From an uncultured Oscillospiraceae bacterium (lineage in GTDB: Bacteria; Bacillota; Clostridia; Oscillospirales; Oscillospiraceae): a DNA stretch of 45,309 nt. Under the pieces are notes generated by a model. The model ran no database searches and was not told the DNA's origin. It saw only the letters and a program-made list of their open reading frames with translations. The stretch is taken from NCBI GenBank assembly GCA_947589745.1, contig CANQCS010000015.1:1-45309 (forward strand). The letters run 5' to 3'. Both the position numbers and the translations under genes were made by a program. Positions 41,416-45,309 of the stretch are shown here, in pieces (position 1 is the first letter of the stretch; the number at the start of each line of letters is the position of its first letter).

Positions 41416-41738
41416 TGATTGGGCACCACGGCGAAGATGACCAGGTCCTCCTCCCCGTCGTTGATCAGGCTGTGGCCGTGGCCCTTGGGGCAGTAGTGGC
41501 AGTCGCCGGGGCCCAGGCGCTCCTCGGTGTCGTCATACAGCGCCTTGCCGTGGCCGGAGAGGATATAGACGATCTCGCTGCCCGCGTCGTGGACGTGCCA
41601 GCCGATGGTAGCGCCGGGCGCCAGCACGGCGTGGGGCAGGATGCGGTTCAGATCGTCAACATACATCCTGGCCCGGAGAGAGCCCTCCCCACCCTTGAAG
41701 TGCGGATGCTCGGTCATGGGAATGTTGTCCAGCTTCAT
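41412..41738 (-). CDS. Cupin-domain protein
   Basis: A 108-residue single cupin barrel. Motif 1 GWHVHDAGSEIVYILSGHGK has two His and one Glu for metal binding. GPGDCHYCPKGHGHSLIN is motif 2 with its His. Function unknown. AAGGAGG lies about 8 nt before ATG, and this site is part of the sequence that follows the second alaS tail. First gene of the cupin-methyltransferase-unknown operon. Confidence 0.92.
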   Translation of the reverse strand: MKLDNIPMTEHPHFKGGEGSLRARMYVDDLNRILPHAVLAPGATIGWHVHDAGSEIVYILSGHGKALYDDTEERLGPGDCHYCPKGHGHSLINDGEEDLVIFAVVPNQ

Positions 41739-41750
41739 AGTGTTTCCTCC

Positions 41751-41829
41751 TTATACGCCCAGCTTTGCCGCGACGAAGTCGTCCAGCGCTGCCAGAGCGT
41801 TGTCCAGCTTCATCACATCATTTCCGCCG
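41751..41829 (-). pseudogene. Second alaS 3' tail
   Basis: Reads in frame as the last 24 or so codons of alaS including a stop (peptide NDVMKLDNALAALDDFVAAKLGV). Compared with the intact gene end at 41965-42040 there are eight base changes in codons, all synonymous, plus TAA in place of TGA. It has no start codon of its own and lies 135 bp beyond the alaS stop. Confidence 0.9.
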
Positions 41830-41964
41830 TTCCCCACGCGGCTCCGCCGCGCGGGGACCCCTTTGATTTCAAATGCTCGGGCGGAGTGAATCCGCCCTCC
41901 GCCAATTCCCCGCTTTGCTCCGAATTGACGCGCAAGCGCGGCTCGCTTTCGCTCGCTGGGCGGC
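41830..41964. mobile_element. 135 bp stem-loop-rich insert between two alaS tails
   Basis: Consecutive stems: CCCC-CGCGGC/GCCGCG-GGGG (41832-41856), GGGCGGA/TCCGCCC (41879-41897), CAATTC/GAATTG (41903-41927) and CGCGC/GCGCG (41929-41940). The direct repeat GCTCGCT...GCTCGCT (41941-41957) follows. No coding frame. It is flanked by the two alaS tails as direct repeats. Its class (small mobile unit or recombination scar) is inference. Confidence 0.6.
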
Positions 41965-44634
<2,670 letters not shown>

Positions 44635-44683
44635 TGGAATATTCTCCTTTTTATATTCAAAAATAATTTGATCGCTCTGCTTG

Positions 44684-45309
44684 GGTGGTAGGGGGCTCCG
44701 CCCCCACCGGGTCTGATGCGCACCCCCGATGGTTGCGCCCCTGGGGTACTTTTCCCGTGCCGGAAAAGTACCCAAAAGGGCATTTAAGAAAACCAAGGTT
44801 TTCTTAAAAATCTTTCCTCATTTTTTGTTTTTGTTTTGCGCTCCACCTTTGGCTGGTTTGGTCTAAACTGTTCTTGCTCCCGTGTATGGGGCGCTGCGGC
44901 TGTTTCAGTAAGTTCCCAAGAACAGTGAAGCGCTGGTGCAGGGGCTCATTGGGTGCGTTGGTCGTTTTTTACGTTGTCCTACTGCGTCCTGCTCCGTTCC
45001 ACTACGCACAGGACAGATTTCCGTATACGGACTCGACAAGAACCGCGCCATCAATTGCGTAGTGGAACGGAGCAACCAGCAGTAAGACTACGGAAAAACA
45101 AAGCCGCACCCCCGATGAATGCTTTCCCTGACTTCTAGTTTCACCATCCATCTGCCCTTAACAAAAATTAGTCAGAGGTCCAGCCCTACGGGCTGGCGCC
45201 CTTTTGGGTACTTTTCCCGCGTGGGAAAAGTACCCCAGGGTGCTGGCAAGCACTGAAAATAGAATAAGAGGTGGTAGGGGCCGGAGGCCCCTACGCATTT
45301 GCACTGTGG
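44684..45309. repeat. Repeat A, locus 5 (runs to window end)
   Basis: GC-rich hairpin GGTAGGGGGC/GCCCCCACC near 44686-44708; hairpin GGGGTAC...GTACCC at 44744-44773; hairpin TTTAAGAAAACC/GGTTTTCTTAAA near 44783-44809. Then 44868-44980, the module also found inverted at 2050-2160. Core words at 44990-45014 (forward) and 45053-45077 (reverse) flank ATTTCCGTATACGG. After them come outer word CCGATGAATGCTTTCCC near 45113, hairpin CCAGCCC/GGGCTGG, hairpin GGGTAC...GTACCC at 45206-45235, and the terminal GTAGGGGCC hairpin. No gene is seen in 44635-45309. Confidence 0.87.

Noticed and set aside
44635-44700. T-box riboswitch upstream of alaS
   Set aside because: No stem I, specifier loop or UGG-type antiterminator sequence could be found in the short leader; repeat A starts within about 50 nt.

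Overview
The window is a 45.3 kb piece of chromosome from a GC-rich Clostridia member. Gene content and order fit the Oscillospiraceae (Flavonifractor / Lawsonibacter / Pseudoflavonifractor-like gut anaerobes). This rests on a Bacillus-type yicC-remA-gmk-rpoZ-priA-def-fmt-rsmB-rlmN-prpC-prkC-rsgA operon in a high-GC genome, small Firmicutes families (DUF4250, DUF5685, DUF3343, RemA), a Thermoanaerobacter-type secondary alcohol dehydrogenase, and the MEP pathway genes ispD/ispF. No rRNA, tRNA, CRISPR array, prophage or intact transposase was seen.

Layout. 1-323: truncated copy of dispersed repeat A. 324-1603: proC and a small EamA-type membrane protein, converging on a shared terminator. 1640-2344: repeat A. 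2345-4345: ribbon-helix-helix protein, secondary alcohol dehydrogenase, GNAT acetyltransferase. 4463-6368: ychF and a DUF1624 membrane protein. 6377-7798: repeat B, then an overlapping PPC/NUDIX/DUF523 operon. 7800-8122: repeat A. 8199-11662: an exported stalk-domain protein, an RsuA/RluB pseudouridine synthase and a PucR/CdaR-type regulator. 11737-24592: the long minus-strand translation, replication and signalling operon. 24756-28864: the c-di-AMP operon (cdaA, ybbR, rseC-like, DUF5685, J-domain protein). 29086-31523: cysteine desulfurase-like protein, DUF3343 and an orphan DUF4157 (eCIS-core) protein. 31847-33563: carD-ispD-ispF. 33826-37711: two-component system followed by an ABC exporter. 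37735-38360: the most complete repeat A. 38384-44634: polysaccharide deacetylase, HIT protein, DUF4250, an unknown protein with a methyltransferase and a cupin, and alaS. 44684-45309: repeat A again.

The main unexplained signals are not protein genes. (1) Repeat A is a composite intergenic element in five loci. It is a chain of stem-loops leading into a core with alternating copies of a 16-17 bp word. One hairpin type occurs eight times with compensatory base changes, which points to selection on structure. (2) Repeat B is a second, roughly 100 bp element in four full copies and one fragment. It ends in a covarying hairpin and abuts start or stop codons. (3) The 3' end of alaS is followed by a 135 bp stem-loop-rich insert and a second alaS tail of 24 codons. 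All differences between the two tails are synonymous, so this looks like a tail replacement rather than simple duplication. (4) Two promoters 30 kb apart, both driving exported envelope proteins, share a 19 bp operator-like block that includes the -35 box. (5) A lone DUF4157 metalloprotease-like gene has no visible injection system around it.

Start codons were re-chosen wherever a Shine-Dalgarno site, operon overlap or family alignment favoured an internal start. Family assignments come from recognisable motifs and recalled family sequences; no database search was run.
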